Shown: positions 54,420 through 64,000 of the stretch, piece by piece
How positions within the stretch are numbered: the stretch's first letter is position 1
Layout: the number at the start of each line of letters is the position of its first letter
Source of the DNA: Azolla caroliniana
Lineage: Eukaryota; Polypodiophyta
Length of the DNA stretch: 64,000 nucleotides
NCBI GenBank assembly: GCA_043228905.1
Contig: JBHGNT010000003.1
Span: forward strand, 17,980,001 to 18,044,000
Direction: 5' to 3'
Program-made: the position numbers and the translations under genes
The notes under the pieces: generated by a model
Told to the model about the DNA's origin: nothing
The model's input: only the letters and a program-made list of their open reading frames with translations
Database searches by the model: none

Positions 54420-54968
54420 TCTATAAAGACCTCTAGCAACCGAACAAGACATTCTCTGCAAGGTTGGTGGTCTCTCTGGCTCCTTAGTTCAAGACCCCAG
54501 TGGTTCCGCTCGTTCCGACACAGACATGCAGATTTCATGACAACATTTTGATAAGTCGACTCCAAAAAATCTTGCTCAACACAACACCTCGAAGCACATT
54601 GATGTGAGACATCATTTCATTCGGGACTACCATTTTAGGGAAAATCGACCTCAAGAAGATATCTACAATCGATAATGTCGCTGATGGGATGACAAAGTAT
54701 CTTTTGACGGATCAGTTCCGATCCATTCGGCACCAAATGGGCGTAACGAAGAATCAACTTGATTGAGTCGAACACTCATCATGGTTTCGGACAATTAGCA
54801 TCGAAAGTTCAAAGTTCAGCTTCAGCTCTTCCGACCCAGGCTGACCCGGTCTTATGTTCTCAGATTTTGTCGACTCGAACAAAGCTGACTTGTCCGACAA
54901 CCTTGTATAAATCTGTATTTCTTGTTCATTCATTTTTACAGATTTTTATTGCGCCCATTACAAGGGAG
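54420..54968 (+). pseudogene. Copia-D RNase H end and polypurine tract
   Basis: Frame fragments include HIDVRHHFIRD-like, KIDLKKISTIDNVADGMTKYLLTDQFRSIRHQMGV, the C-terminal RNase H region (KHIDVRYHFIRE..VADMFTK). A short degraded stretch leads to ACAAGGGAG (54960-54968), the polypurine tract. Confidence 0.78.
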
Positions 54969-55371
54969 TGTCGAATACGGATCTCTAATGGACGTATTCA
55001 CATTGTCCCATTGGACACACTAGGTTTAGGCTATTTCTTTAAATAGTGGAAATGGCAGTTGCCCTAAGTCAGTTAGTATTTAAACTAACTCTTGTAACCT
55101 AGTGTAAAGGTTAATATTCATTTTGTACATTGTGCTATTGTAACTCTCTAAGAATAATACAGTTACATCTGGCTTGTGCCTACTTTGTTGTCTCTCTTCC
55201 CTTGTTCCATTGTTGATCTTGTCTTATGATTCAATTGTCCATTGTTGTCATCCTATTTCTTTGTACTCGTTGAAGATCTTCAACTCAAAGAGTGTTGAGA
55301 TTGTTCCGCACTTGACGGTCGGTTCCAACTCTCTCAAGTAATGTCCCAAGCGGTTCAGTGTGATAATCGTC
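54969..55371 (+). mobile_element. Copia-D 3' LTR
   Basis: It begins TGTCGAATACGG and matches the 5' LTR pieces at 44502-44566 and 45081-45372 (AGTGGAAA.GGCAGT.GCCCTAAG, TCATTTTGTACAT, AAGATCTTCA). The right border is approximate. CAAGT after it may pair with CAAAT before 44502 as a mutated target duplication. Confidence 0.78.
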
Positions 55372-55438
55372 TTTTGAACTTTGTCAGGAAGAACGTGGGA
55401 CTCGAGGGTTTCAGTCCTACCGAAACACATCAATAACC

Positions 55439-56653
55439 ATGCCATATGTATCAATTTTGCCAACCACACCAACCTTACCATCTTCCACTGATACACATAC
55501 CTCGATGGAGGCCGATACCCATACCCCAATGGAGATCAACCACGCTTGGTTCCAACCAGTAGTTGATGCCCAATGCCAACATCGACGTGACAATGGCCTC
55601 TTTCTCTATTGTGGTACCCCCGGCCATGTCATCCAGCATTGCCCTGTGTAGGGCACTCAACACCAATTCCACCATGCCTATCACGTAGAGGTTTCTCGAC
55701 AACAAAAAAATGACCAAGTCTGGTTGTAGTAGGAGCCATGCCATTGGTCGTTTTTCATTACCCAACTTCTCTGTGATTCTACAATTGAGTTACGCAGTTA
55801 GGAGGTTATGCTTTGAAAGTAAGTCTTTGTTTTGGGTACAATCTGATGCCTTGCGCAACTCCATAGCATCTACTTGTTTTATCGATATCTCGTTGGTCCA
55901 AACACATAATATCCCCACTGTTTACACATCCCAACCCATATCCATTGAAGCGATCGACGAATGGGTTCTCTCTTCGGGGGCGGTTACAGAAGCCACCATC
56001 CCATTGGTACTTCAACTTGGGCTTCACCAGGGGGGTACTAACATTCTACTTCATTGCAACCCCCCGACATCCAATTGTTTTAGGGCTATCTTGGTTGGAG
56101 ACAAACAATCCGATAGTGGATTGGTGCAACCGCTCCATCACTTTTTCATAAACACCAATGTGGCCAATTCCTGTTGGGTCACTACACTCTATTGATTCCC
56201 TTGCGGCGATTCCGGCTTGGTCGCTACACTCTTGGTTATGTTGCGAGACGTCTTCATTCCTGTCAACAATTTGCCCCTACGACTGCCCAATCGAACTCCA
56301 AGATGGCACACATCCACCATTCAGTCCCATCTATGGCCTATGTAAACCCAAGCATGAGGCTCTCCGCACATATCTAGATGAAAGCCTCGCGAAGGGCTTC
56401 ATATAACCCTCCAAATCACCAACTGGGGCCCCAATCTATTTTTCAAGAAGAAGGATGACTCATTACGCCTATGTGTGGATTATCGAGGTCTCAACAAAGT
56501 TATGGTGCGTAATCTTTATCCCTTGCCCTTAATTCCAACACTCCTTGATCAACTCCGAACCAGGTGTATCTTCTCCAAAATTGACCTTCGGGACCCTACA
56601 ATCTAGTACACATGAAGCTTGGAGACAAGTGTAAAACGGCCTTCTGGACACGC
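55439..56653 (+). pseudogene. Gypsy-2 gag end, protease and RT start
   Basis: The zinc knuckle LYCGTPGHVIQHC lies near 55609-55650. A protease-like part has HPIVLGLSWLETNNPIVDW near 56070. The RT start is [38 protein letters not shown] near 56275-56405, then VDYRGLNK-like words in shifted frames up to 56650 (KTAFWTR). It is related to Gypsy-1 but a different family. It is cut at 56653 by a solo LTR. Confidence 0.83.
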
Positions 56654-57426
56654 TGTCGTGCCTTTCAGTGCTGGATCGTTGCGTGAGTCGGGTGGGAACC
56701 ACTGAGGTTTTGGACTAGGAGAAAAGAAAATTCTAAGGCAATGAAGAATATGAAATATGTTGTAAGAAAGAAAGATATGAAAAACTCGTGAATCCCACGA
56801 GTATAGTATATTAGTGAGTACTCAGATTAAGAGAGAAAAATAGTTAGCAAATTCGTGAATCCCACGAATATATTATATTAATCAACCCTTGTAAAATAAT
56901 CAACAATCTCTATACATCTTTCTCTCTTCCTTATATAGTGTTGGAAGAGTCTAAGTTTATCACATGCAAGCATCATGCTTTTCCTATCTTTAGTTTTCAT
57001 GCACACTGCATGTGCATGATTAGCTTTCTATCTCATCTTTTCTTTTAACTCGAGTGTCTATGCATGAATAACTTTTTGTACCATGCATGTCTAGAGTATT
57101 TACATGGGATAAAGTTTAGTATAACTTTAAAAGTCATAATACGCTAGTATAATGATAAGGCTTAACATTATTAACATGGAGGTGCAAGGTTCGAATCTTG
57201 CCCTATGCATGTAATATATAATTTTATACTTTCTTCTATTTACAAATGTGTCTCTTCATTTGGTGAGAGACTCTCACCGGCCTTCTTCATCCCGCTCTTG
57301 CCGGGTCTCCTTACCGGTTTCGGTCCTCACCGGTTCTTCCTTCCGGTTCTCACTGGGTACTCCATATCCTATCCGGAGAAACCAAAAATGTAATTTTTCA
57401 CGTAGTGTGTGAATTACACTACGACA
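56654..57426 (-). mobile_element. Solo LTR (773 bp) in the Gypsy-2 RT
   Basis: The ends are TGTCGTGCC and CTACGACA (TGTCGT/ACGACA inverted). The flanks are ACGC (56650-56653) and ACGT (57427-57430), a 4-bp duplication with one C/T change. Gypsy-2 RT resumes at once with RYAHFEYKVMPLGLTN. Minus orientation is inferred from a CTATATAAGG on the minus strand near 56935 and from the tRNA-like segment lying upstream of it in antisense, as in the related LTRs. Confidence 0.8.
57143..57203 (+). other. tRNA-like sequence in the solo LTR
   Basis: TAGTATAATGATAAGGC (A-box-like) is followed 30 bases later by GCAAGGTTCGAATCTTGC. That holds a perfect B box GGTTCGAATC inside a complementary T-stem. The anticodon arm is AT-rich and poorly paired. 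Confidence 0.7.
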
Positions 57427-57495
57427 ACGTTATGCGCATTTCGAGTACAAGGTGATGCCACTCGGTCTCACCAACGCCTCGGTAGTCTTCTAGCA
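57427..57495 (+). pseudogene. Gypsy-2 RT, continuation
   Basis: HFEYKVMPLGLTNASVVF is the RT stretch that normally follows the KTAF.TRYG word interrupted at 56653. Homology ends about 57495. Confidence 0.82.
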
Positions 57496-57689
57496 CCAAC
57501 GCCCTGGTCTAATCAAGGTGAACAACACGAGTTACAAAAGCATAAGTTGAGTTCTTATTCTCTTTCTCTTGTCTATTCTCTCTCTTAATACTTAGTCTCA
57601 TCTTGGTTAAGCTTATTTACACTCGTCTATGATAGCTCGTCCCGATCAATCGACAACGAGTTTGGTGTACACATCATGCGGACACCAAG

Positions 57690-58553
57690 AGTTAAGAAGG
57701 CCCTTGAATCAACAAGCAAGAAACTTCACCAATCAACTCTGTAGAAGAAACCAATCGTGAGTACATGGCGCCTCATTATACGTTTATGATGGAAGTGGCA
57801 ACTATTCGAGAGCTTGATAGGTTCACCGAAGCAACTGAAGATCCTTGATGGACGATGGATGGAAGCCATAGAGGAGGAGATGCAAGCATTGGTCAACAAC
57901 AACACATGGGACCTTGTCCCATCCTCCGAACAAAAGAAGGCTATCAAATGCCGATGGCTGTACAAAATCAAGTACAATGCCGATTGGCACCGTCAATCAA
58001 TACAAAGCTCAACTTGTAGCAAAAGGTTATGCTCGGACGCACAAGATCGACTACAAAGAGACCTTTGCCCCAATGGCAAAGATGGCGACACTATTAATCA
58101 TACTAGCAGCGATCACGATAGCGAAAGGGTGGCATCTTCACCAATGGACGTGAAGAATGATTTCCTCCAGGGGGGTCTAGAAGAAGTGTACACTCGAATT
58201 AAAGTCTAAAGCACATCCCGTGTCAATATGCCGATTGAAAAAGTTTCTCTTTGGCTTGAAACAAGCTCCAAGGGCATACCACTCAAAGATAATGCGATAT
58301 CTTTATCAAATCAGCTTCAAAGTGTCAAAATCCTACAACTCATTGTATATTCAGAATAGTCAACGAAACACGCTCTTTATCATCTTGTATGTTGACAACC
58401 TAGCCATTGGAGGAGAAAGCCTCAAAGACATCAAGCGTGTGAAAACAAAAGTTCTCAGCAACTTTGAGAAGAAGGAAGGATATGGACGAGCTCCATTATT
58501 TCTTAGGAATCGAAGTCAACCGAACATCAACGCGGTTACATTTCGAACCTATA
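57690..58553 (+). pseudogene. Copia-F reverse transcriptase (RVT_2)
   Basis: RWMEAIEEEMQALVNNNTWDLVP, CRWLYKIKYNADGTVNQYKAQLVAKGYART, IDYKETFAPMAKMATL, CRLKKFLFGLKQAPRAYHSKI and LFIILYVDNLAIGGES appear in order, with a frameshift near 57990. The active-site word is YVDN instead of YVDD, so catalysis is lost. It ends at a duplicated segment. Confidence 0.86.
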
Positions 58554-58819
58554 GTTCAAATTCAACATGGCCAAGTGCTTCTTCGCCCATCCATCATCAG
58601 CTATTGAGCCATAGATGTTATAGAGAGGCCCAAAATGTAACTTCTTTGTGTACAAAATGTATTGATAGCTTACGAGATAGATTTTGTTCAAATTCAACAT
58701 GGCCAAGTGCTTCTTCGCCCATCCATCATCAGTTATTGAGCCATATATGTTATATATAGAGAGAGACCCTAAATGTAACTTCTTTGTGTACAAAATGTAT
58801 GCTTAGTAGCTAGATTTTG
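58554..58819. repeat. Tandem duplication of about 132 bp
   Basis: 58554-58685 and 58686-58819 are near-identical (GTTCAAATTCAACATGGCCA at the head, TTTGTGTACAAAATGTAT near the tail). They differ by a few substitutions and a short TATA insertion. Confidence 0.9.
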
Positions 58820-58829
58820 TGTCATGCAA

Positions 58830-59120
58830 GAAGGATGGAAAAGATTGGGGGAGGCTGCGGTGGACAGTGAGCGGCGCTGAGAGGATGGTGAGCAGGAGCT
58901 GCTAGGGCTAAGACATGGTCCCTCCACCACCGAGAGAGGGGGGTGTTCGTTGCTCCGTCGCCAGCCTAACACGTTGTGCCCCACCACTTTAAGGCGACAG
59001 ACGCTTCTCCCTCCGGAGAGGCTCCGGCCGTCACTCTCGGCTTGGAGCAGGCGCGCCCACAATAAGCCACCTGCCGGTCCTTTAGCACAACGGAGCCATG
59101 CCTCCACACAGCCTCCACAC
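58830..59120. other. GC-rich patch of unknown nature
   Basis: About 290 bp of high GC content lies between AT-rich sequences. It has no frame with recognisable similarity on either strand. It contains a CTCCGGAGAGGCTCCGG local inverted repeat near 59010-59027. Confidence 0.5.
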
Positions 59121-60179
59121 ATCCCCCTGTTAAGGTTACAAGTACAAACATACCCAGGATGAAAATAAAAGGCTTCTACTTATTTATATATATCACTACA
59201 TTCCTCTAATGCATCAATATGTGGGATAAATCAATGTCTCTTCTTCTTTCATTATACATATAAGTCTCATCATACATACATGATACACACATACACACGT
59301 GCCTACACACCATACACATTTATTTATGCTCCGACTTGCACTCCTTGCCCCACCTTGTGTATACATAACTTATACGCGTCCCTTCGGTTGTGCATCCTAG
59401 GCACAATGCATGAAAATTTCTCATTAGTTCTCTCCTTGAGGTGAACACTTCTGTGTCCTTTTGTGGAACTTGTTGTATCACTCTTTTCATGTAACCCTAA
59501 GGGAATTGCTATTCCACCCTACCACTCACTTCCTTAGTTAAAACTGATTACCAACTAAAACAACGAAATTTGGTTATTTTGCAACCTCCCGTATTCTAGT
59601 TTCTTCGACTTTCAAAGTGCCAAAGTAGTTGGTTCTACCTAAAATTTACCAAACGCTAAGGGATTTGTGTAAAGCTTGGTTGTTGAGCTCAACATGAGAG
59701 AACTCAAAAGATTCTCTTATGTAGAGCCCATTGTGTGTAAACCCACTGTCACTCAATAAACCTAGAAGTTCTATCTTGTGGACCCAACATAACAAAATTG
59801 ACAGTGTTTTGTCATGTGGAGAACACACTATAGAACTCAAAGACCTCTATCACGTGAACTCACCATGGTAGAACTCAGTGAAGAGGGCACATCTCGAGGA
59901 GTAGAGGGAGCAATGACATGTGTTGCTACTGTAGGCTATGTTGTTGCTTGCAATAGAAGACAACACCACCCTTCCCCCCTACCCTAGTTCAATGTCAAGC
60001 CTAGGGTTGATCCTACAACTCTTAAATTTTACCCGTACCTCCATTTTCCTTGTAATCCAAAACCTTATATCTCAAAAAAAGAAGAAAAAAGCGGGATCTT
60101 TATGTTTTTTCGAATACCCTAGATTTCCAGTGAAATACATCTACAAATATAATTCTTAATTCTTAAAGCCTACACCCAA
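59121..60179. other. Unassigned AT-rich region
   Basis: No coding, RNA or repeat family recognised. Confidence 0.5.
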
Positions 60180-60500
60180 CCCTCCTTTTAAAGTATATAC
60201 AAATACACATATTTACATATAAATACACACACACAATTACACAGAAGCATAAAAGCACGTAAACATAATTTGCGAACGCAAATCCTTTCACGTACACACG
60301 TGCAAAAACAAGTACATAAGGTCATCAAGTGCATTGTACACATTGTTCAATATAAAAACATAGATGTTATACACAATTACATGTGCATTCACCTTCACGT
60401 ATATCCAAAGCACATGGACAAGCATGCAAGAGTGTGCACATGCACACACACTATTGCACAGATATTACTTGTACAAACTTAAAAACAAAAGTTTACTAGA
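60180..60500. repeat. ACAC/ACAT-rich low-complexity sequence
   Basis: Interspersed CACACA, ACATGT and ACATAT words, giving His/Thr-rich frames that are not genes. Confidence 0.75.
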
Positions 60501-61040
60501 ATACCACCACGTTCTAGTGCACCTTATTTCCAAACACATGTGTTGACCCCAAGTGTGTTATGTTGAGCACACTTCTATGTATCAACAAAGTTTTGCCTCC
60601 ATATTGATATTGTCAGCTTAGTGATTCGGACCGTCTTATACACTATTGGTGGTGAACTGGGTGAGAGTGATTTTCTATCTCTCTCGAGTTGCTAACCTTG
60701 GGACCCCTAATCTTGTGCACTCTTAACATTGGTCACACTAAGATGTTCCTAGCTAAGAAGTTAACTTTAACTTTAAGACAGTATAAATGTAAGTATAAAC
60801 ACACATGGAAGCACCAAGCTACATGTGTTACTACTAAAACACTTTGAGTAAGAAGCAAGATCATCAACATGTACAAAGAGACGAGTGAAGGGGGTTGTAG
60901 AGGATGGGGAAAGTGGTGAAGAGTGGCACCGGTGTTAGGATGTGGTGTGTGTAAAGGGGGGAAATGTTTATAAGAGTCTAAGGTTATAATCAAGAAGTAT
61001 TGAGAAATATCGAAGTCTAAATTCGAACCAATGAAAAGAT

Positions 61041-61097
61041 GTAGTGGATAGAACAAACACTTGGAATGATAAGATGCAAGGTTTGAAACCTTCTTGT
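61041..61097 (+). other. Weak tRNA-like sequence
   Basis: TGTAGTGGATAGAACA and, about 30 bases later, GCAAGGTTTGAAACCTTC resemble degraded A and B boxes. No further context was found. Confidence 0.4.
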
Positions 61098-61810
61098 GCT
61101 ACAAAAAGCGGAAACAATGGTTTTTAATATAAATGATAGAAGGATAAAGAATGTACTTTTCTGAAAATTGAGCTAGGACAAGTGGTGACTGATGCTACAA
61201 GTTATTATTTTGGCAAGGGCCCTCCTAAAACCTATAGAAGGAGGAGGAGAACTCATTGTCAATGATGGTCATTTTGGGATTCAAGGAGGAGGTCCACCCA
61301 AATTTGGTTTGACACAAGGTAGTGAATCATGAGTGTGTGTAGGAGGCCTATGATGATAAGAGGCAACGTGACCATCAATCATAGTCGTCGAGCATAGCCA
61401 CTATGCCAAAACTCAAGGATCTCTTTCCAACACAATTTTTATTTGTTATTTCATCTTCTTTATTTCTTACACCATATGTGACATGGTTTATATTTGTAAA
61501 ACTAAGAGAGTGTAAAACAAAGTGCTCATTGGAGTTGAGAGCAAAAACATTGATTTTGATATATTAGAGATTTAAATTTTCAATGAATGATGTATTTGGT
61601 ACATGATAAATTGCTACAAAACTTGTATCTATTCACACTATAGAATTTTTGGATCAAATATTTATGTGAAAAAATTATATTTTCATAAGAAGCAAAATTC
61701 CTACCTAGAATTCCAATGGTTCCATCACCATCACCAAAACATTCTAAGTTAGTTAAATTAGAATTTCTTACTCGAGCATATTCTAAGTCGAAGTGGAAAA
61801 TTTATGAGTG

Positions 61811-61863
61811 ACAAGATTCAAACCCATATTTCTTTGAAACCCAACACCCTACCATTGGACGAT
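61811..61863 (-). other. tRNA-like sequence, antisense, possible LTR relic
   Basis: The minus strand reads CCAATGGTAGGGTG, then ATATGGGTTTGAATCTTG. The plus-strand context GTGACAAGATTCAAACCC resembles the start of the Gypsy-1 LTR (ATGGCAAGACTCGAACCC), so this may be a remnant of a related LTR. Confidence 0.5.
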
Positions 61864-62159
61864 ACTTGTCCAAGAAGAAGGACAAGAAGCCCTATAGGTT
61901 GTTCCGGCCTAGGCTTTGCCACTAGGTCGTCAAAGCATGGTCTAAGGTCGAAACAAGAAGGCCTAAAAGTAAAAAGAAAGAAAATGGGGAAAGAAAAGTA
62001 AAAGGGACAATGTAAGAAGACGAATCGAGGCAGACCAACAATTAACACTCGACATCAACCAATCACACAAAACTTTCCCCTTTCTTTTACACTACTCCCC
62101 TCTTTAGGACCTACCCAGGAATAAGAGAACCTCCATAATCCATAAAATAACCCTACGCA

Positions 62160-62560
62160 CCAATATACAATTACACACAGAAAAATACATAAACACATAT
62201 ATATAAAGAAAATTATATATACACATCTCCACTTACACATACACATATACTTACATTATTACATATATATGTAAACTCATATGTACATACTTATAAAAGT
62301 AAACATATACATATATATTTCGTATACATATACTTGAACTTACCCATTTACATGCACATACATACACATATGCACATTTTCAAATATTGATACAAACACA
62401 CATATATACATACCTTATATATTTACAAAAGCACATAGTGCCCATGAAGTGCACACATACAAGTGCATATACACCATGCACATACTTACACATCAAAACA
62501 TGCATGCATATATATATACATACATACATATTTGCTTGTACATATATGTGATGTCACTAG
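62160..62560. repeat. (ACATAT/CATACA)n low-complexity sequence
   Basis: About 400 bp of ACATATA, CACATAC and CATACATA variants. Frames here are artefacts. Confidence 0.8.
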
Positions 62561-62989
62561 GGTTACACCCCCATATTCTAGTAGATCTTCAGGAAGCCAA
62601 TTTGAGTTGGGAGATTATCAAAATGCATTGCTCAATGAGTATGCCCTCACCACTACTTAAAGGGCATGTAGAGACGTGCCCGTTTTAACAAAACCGCAAT
62701 ATGAAACATCATAGAAAGTGTGTGTCACTAACTATGATGTTTGGCATTGCCAATGAAATTTTGGTGACATTTCTATGCTATATCACAATGCTAAAAGTTG
62801 GGGTAAAAATGTTGACATTTAACATTGTTTCTAGAAAAGCGGTTATAAGAAAAGAGGAGTTAAGAATCTCCTTTTCTCATTCATATTTACCGATCATCGC
62901 AGATAGAAGACACCATCAAGTCCAAGTTATATTGTCAACTTCTTGCCTAATCAATCTACACACATGTAAGTAGGGTTTCAAATACATAT

Positions 62990-63620
62990 GCACATACGCA
63001 TGGATATGAGTACACACACACACACATTTATCCATACATTTTACATTCATACAGTCATTTATGTTTTCAATCACATACATACTATCAATCATCATGTATT
63101 AAAATTAAAGTGGCTAGAGGCAATGTACAAAATAGTCCAATATTACATACGACCCTAGCCAATCTTTCTAGGTAAAGATAAGTAAGTAAAAAACCTAGAC
63201 AATCTTTATAGGCAAAGAAAGTACAATGAAGCCATATCATTCTCCAAATCAACAAGATGAATAGTCCACCCTCCAGAAAAGAGCCAACAAAGGAGTCCCT
63301 ATACATATACGTGAAGCATTGAACTAGATCAAGGTCATTGCTTTTTCTTTTTCTTTCCTTCATCAACTGCATAAATGTTAGATAACAACACATACACAGT
63401 TTCTTTTTGTGGCTCCAACTTGATGATAAATTCAATCATCAGGTTATATTACACATACATTCATTCATATCTACATATACATTCATTCACATCCATACAT
63501 TTATATACAAGCACACATTCATTCATTCATACAAATACGTATATTCTTACAATCATAGTCACATCCATGCATACATACATTTATAAACTTATTGATTCAC
63601 ATACATTTATGTTGAGGATA
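62990..63620. repeat. CATA/CATT-rich simple repeats
   Basis: Patches at 63011-63070 (CACACACA, CATAC) and 63440-63615 (CATTCATTCATA, CATACATACAT). The DNA between them is AT-rich without recognised features. 63620-64000 also has nothing I can assign. Confidence 0.7.
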
Positions 63621-64000
63621 AAGTCCCCAAGAACTTCCCTTTTGTGTATATTTTGACCCTTCCATGTGAAAGCCCCCGAAGGGAGCTTTCTAGACATACC
63701 TTTACTATATCTTTTACCCCAATTTGGGGGGTTATAGAAATTTACATTATCTTTATAACTTCTGGTCATTGGTTGTGTGTGAACGTGCACGAATGACCGA
63801 AAAGTTACTTATTATTAAGATTTGGTCCCAAATCTCACATAATAAGGTGGGAACTTTTGGCGATTGGGGTTACCTCTTCATTTTTCTACATAGTTTTCTC
63901 CACTTCCTCTCTTCTCACAAAACAACCCACTCCCTTGGTGTTTTGGAGAAATTTATCACACCATCACATCACTCTATTAATTGGTGTCAAGGCTAGAGAG

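Noticed and set aside
60180-63620. Frames rich in His, Thr and Tyr in the right-hand region
   Set aside because: They follow the CACA/CATA simple repeats and show no conservation pattern.

Overview
This is nuclear DNA of a land plant. One spliced single-copy-type gene (COG3, 24 recognisable coding exons on the minus strand, 4845-19091) sits beside about 40 kb of nested, decaying retrotransposons. Long introns holding LINE insertions, Copia and chromodomain Gypsy elements, and in-frame stops that often look like C-to-T changes (CAG/CAA to TAG/TAA) all fit a large, methylated plant genome. The mix of LINE and Gypsy types makes me lean weakly to a seed-free plant (fern or lycophyte), but the species is not determined.

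Layout. 1-1159: 5' end of a Copia element on the minus strand (LTR 881-1159, tRNA-type primer site, gag), running off the left edge and inserted into a LINE 3' end. 1160-4560: LINE fragments, including a head-to-tail group of one family (LINE-A). 4845-19091: COG3, with another LINE-A copy in intron 5 (13751-15890), a LINE-A 3' tail in intron 23 and a diverged minisatellite in intron 1. The short 3'-terminal coding exon of COG3 was not found and probably lies left of the window. 19092-20450: upstream spacer.

20460-30055: Copia-A, whose integrase is split by a 5.7 kb chromodomain Gypsy element (Gypsy-1, 22485-28159, near-identical 5-bp target duplication). 30143-39691: Copia-B, split by a 1.68 kb solo LTR with a GC-rich minisatellite (31178-32858) and by a non-autonomous LTR element (34195-37051, perfect target duplication GGAAC) whose own 3' LTR carries a third-level solo LTR (36579-37033, duplication GTTGG). 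40385-44400: LINE-B fragments and a Copia RT scrap. 44502-55371: Copia-D scaffold with a 514-bp deletion-derivative element in its 5' LTR, an LTR-like insertion, an antisense coiled-coil pseudogene (49440-51290) and Copia-C (51334-53800). 55439-57495: Gypsy-2 with a solo LTR in its RT. 57690-58550: Copia-F RT. 58554-64000: a duplicated segment, a GC-rich patch, then AT-rich DNA with CATA-type simple repeats and no recognised gene.

Most notable signal. Gypsy-1 and the unrelated-looking element at 34195 have no tRNA-type primer binding site next to the 5' LTR. Instead, the 11-12 bases there are complementary to the predicted 5' end of the element's own RNA, 32-33 nt after the TATA box. That is the layout of self-primed (Tf1/sushi-type) elements. 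These two families and two solo LTRs with similar TGTC ends also carry a tRNA-like sequence in antisense orientation in U3, upstream of the TATA box. Together they look like one lineage of self-priming plant LTR elements.
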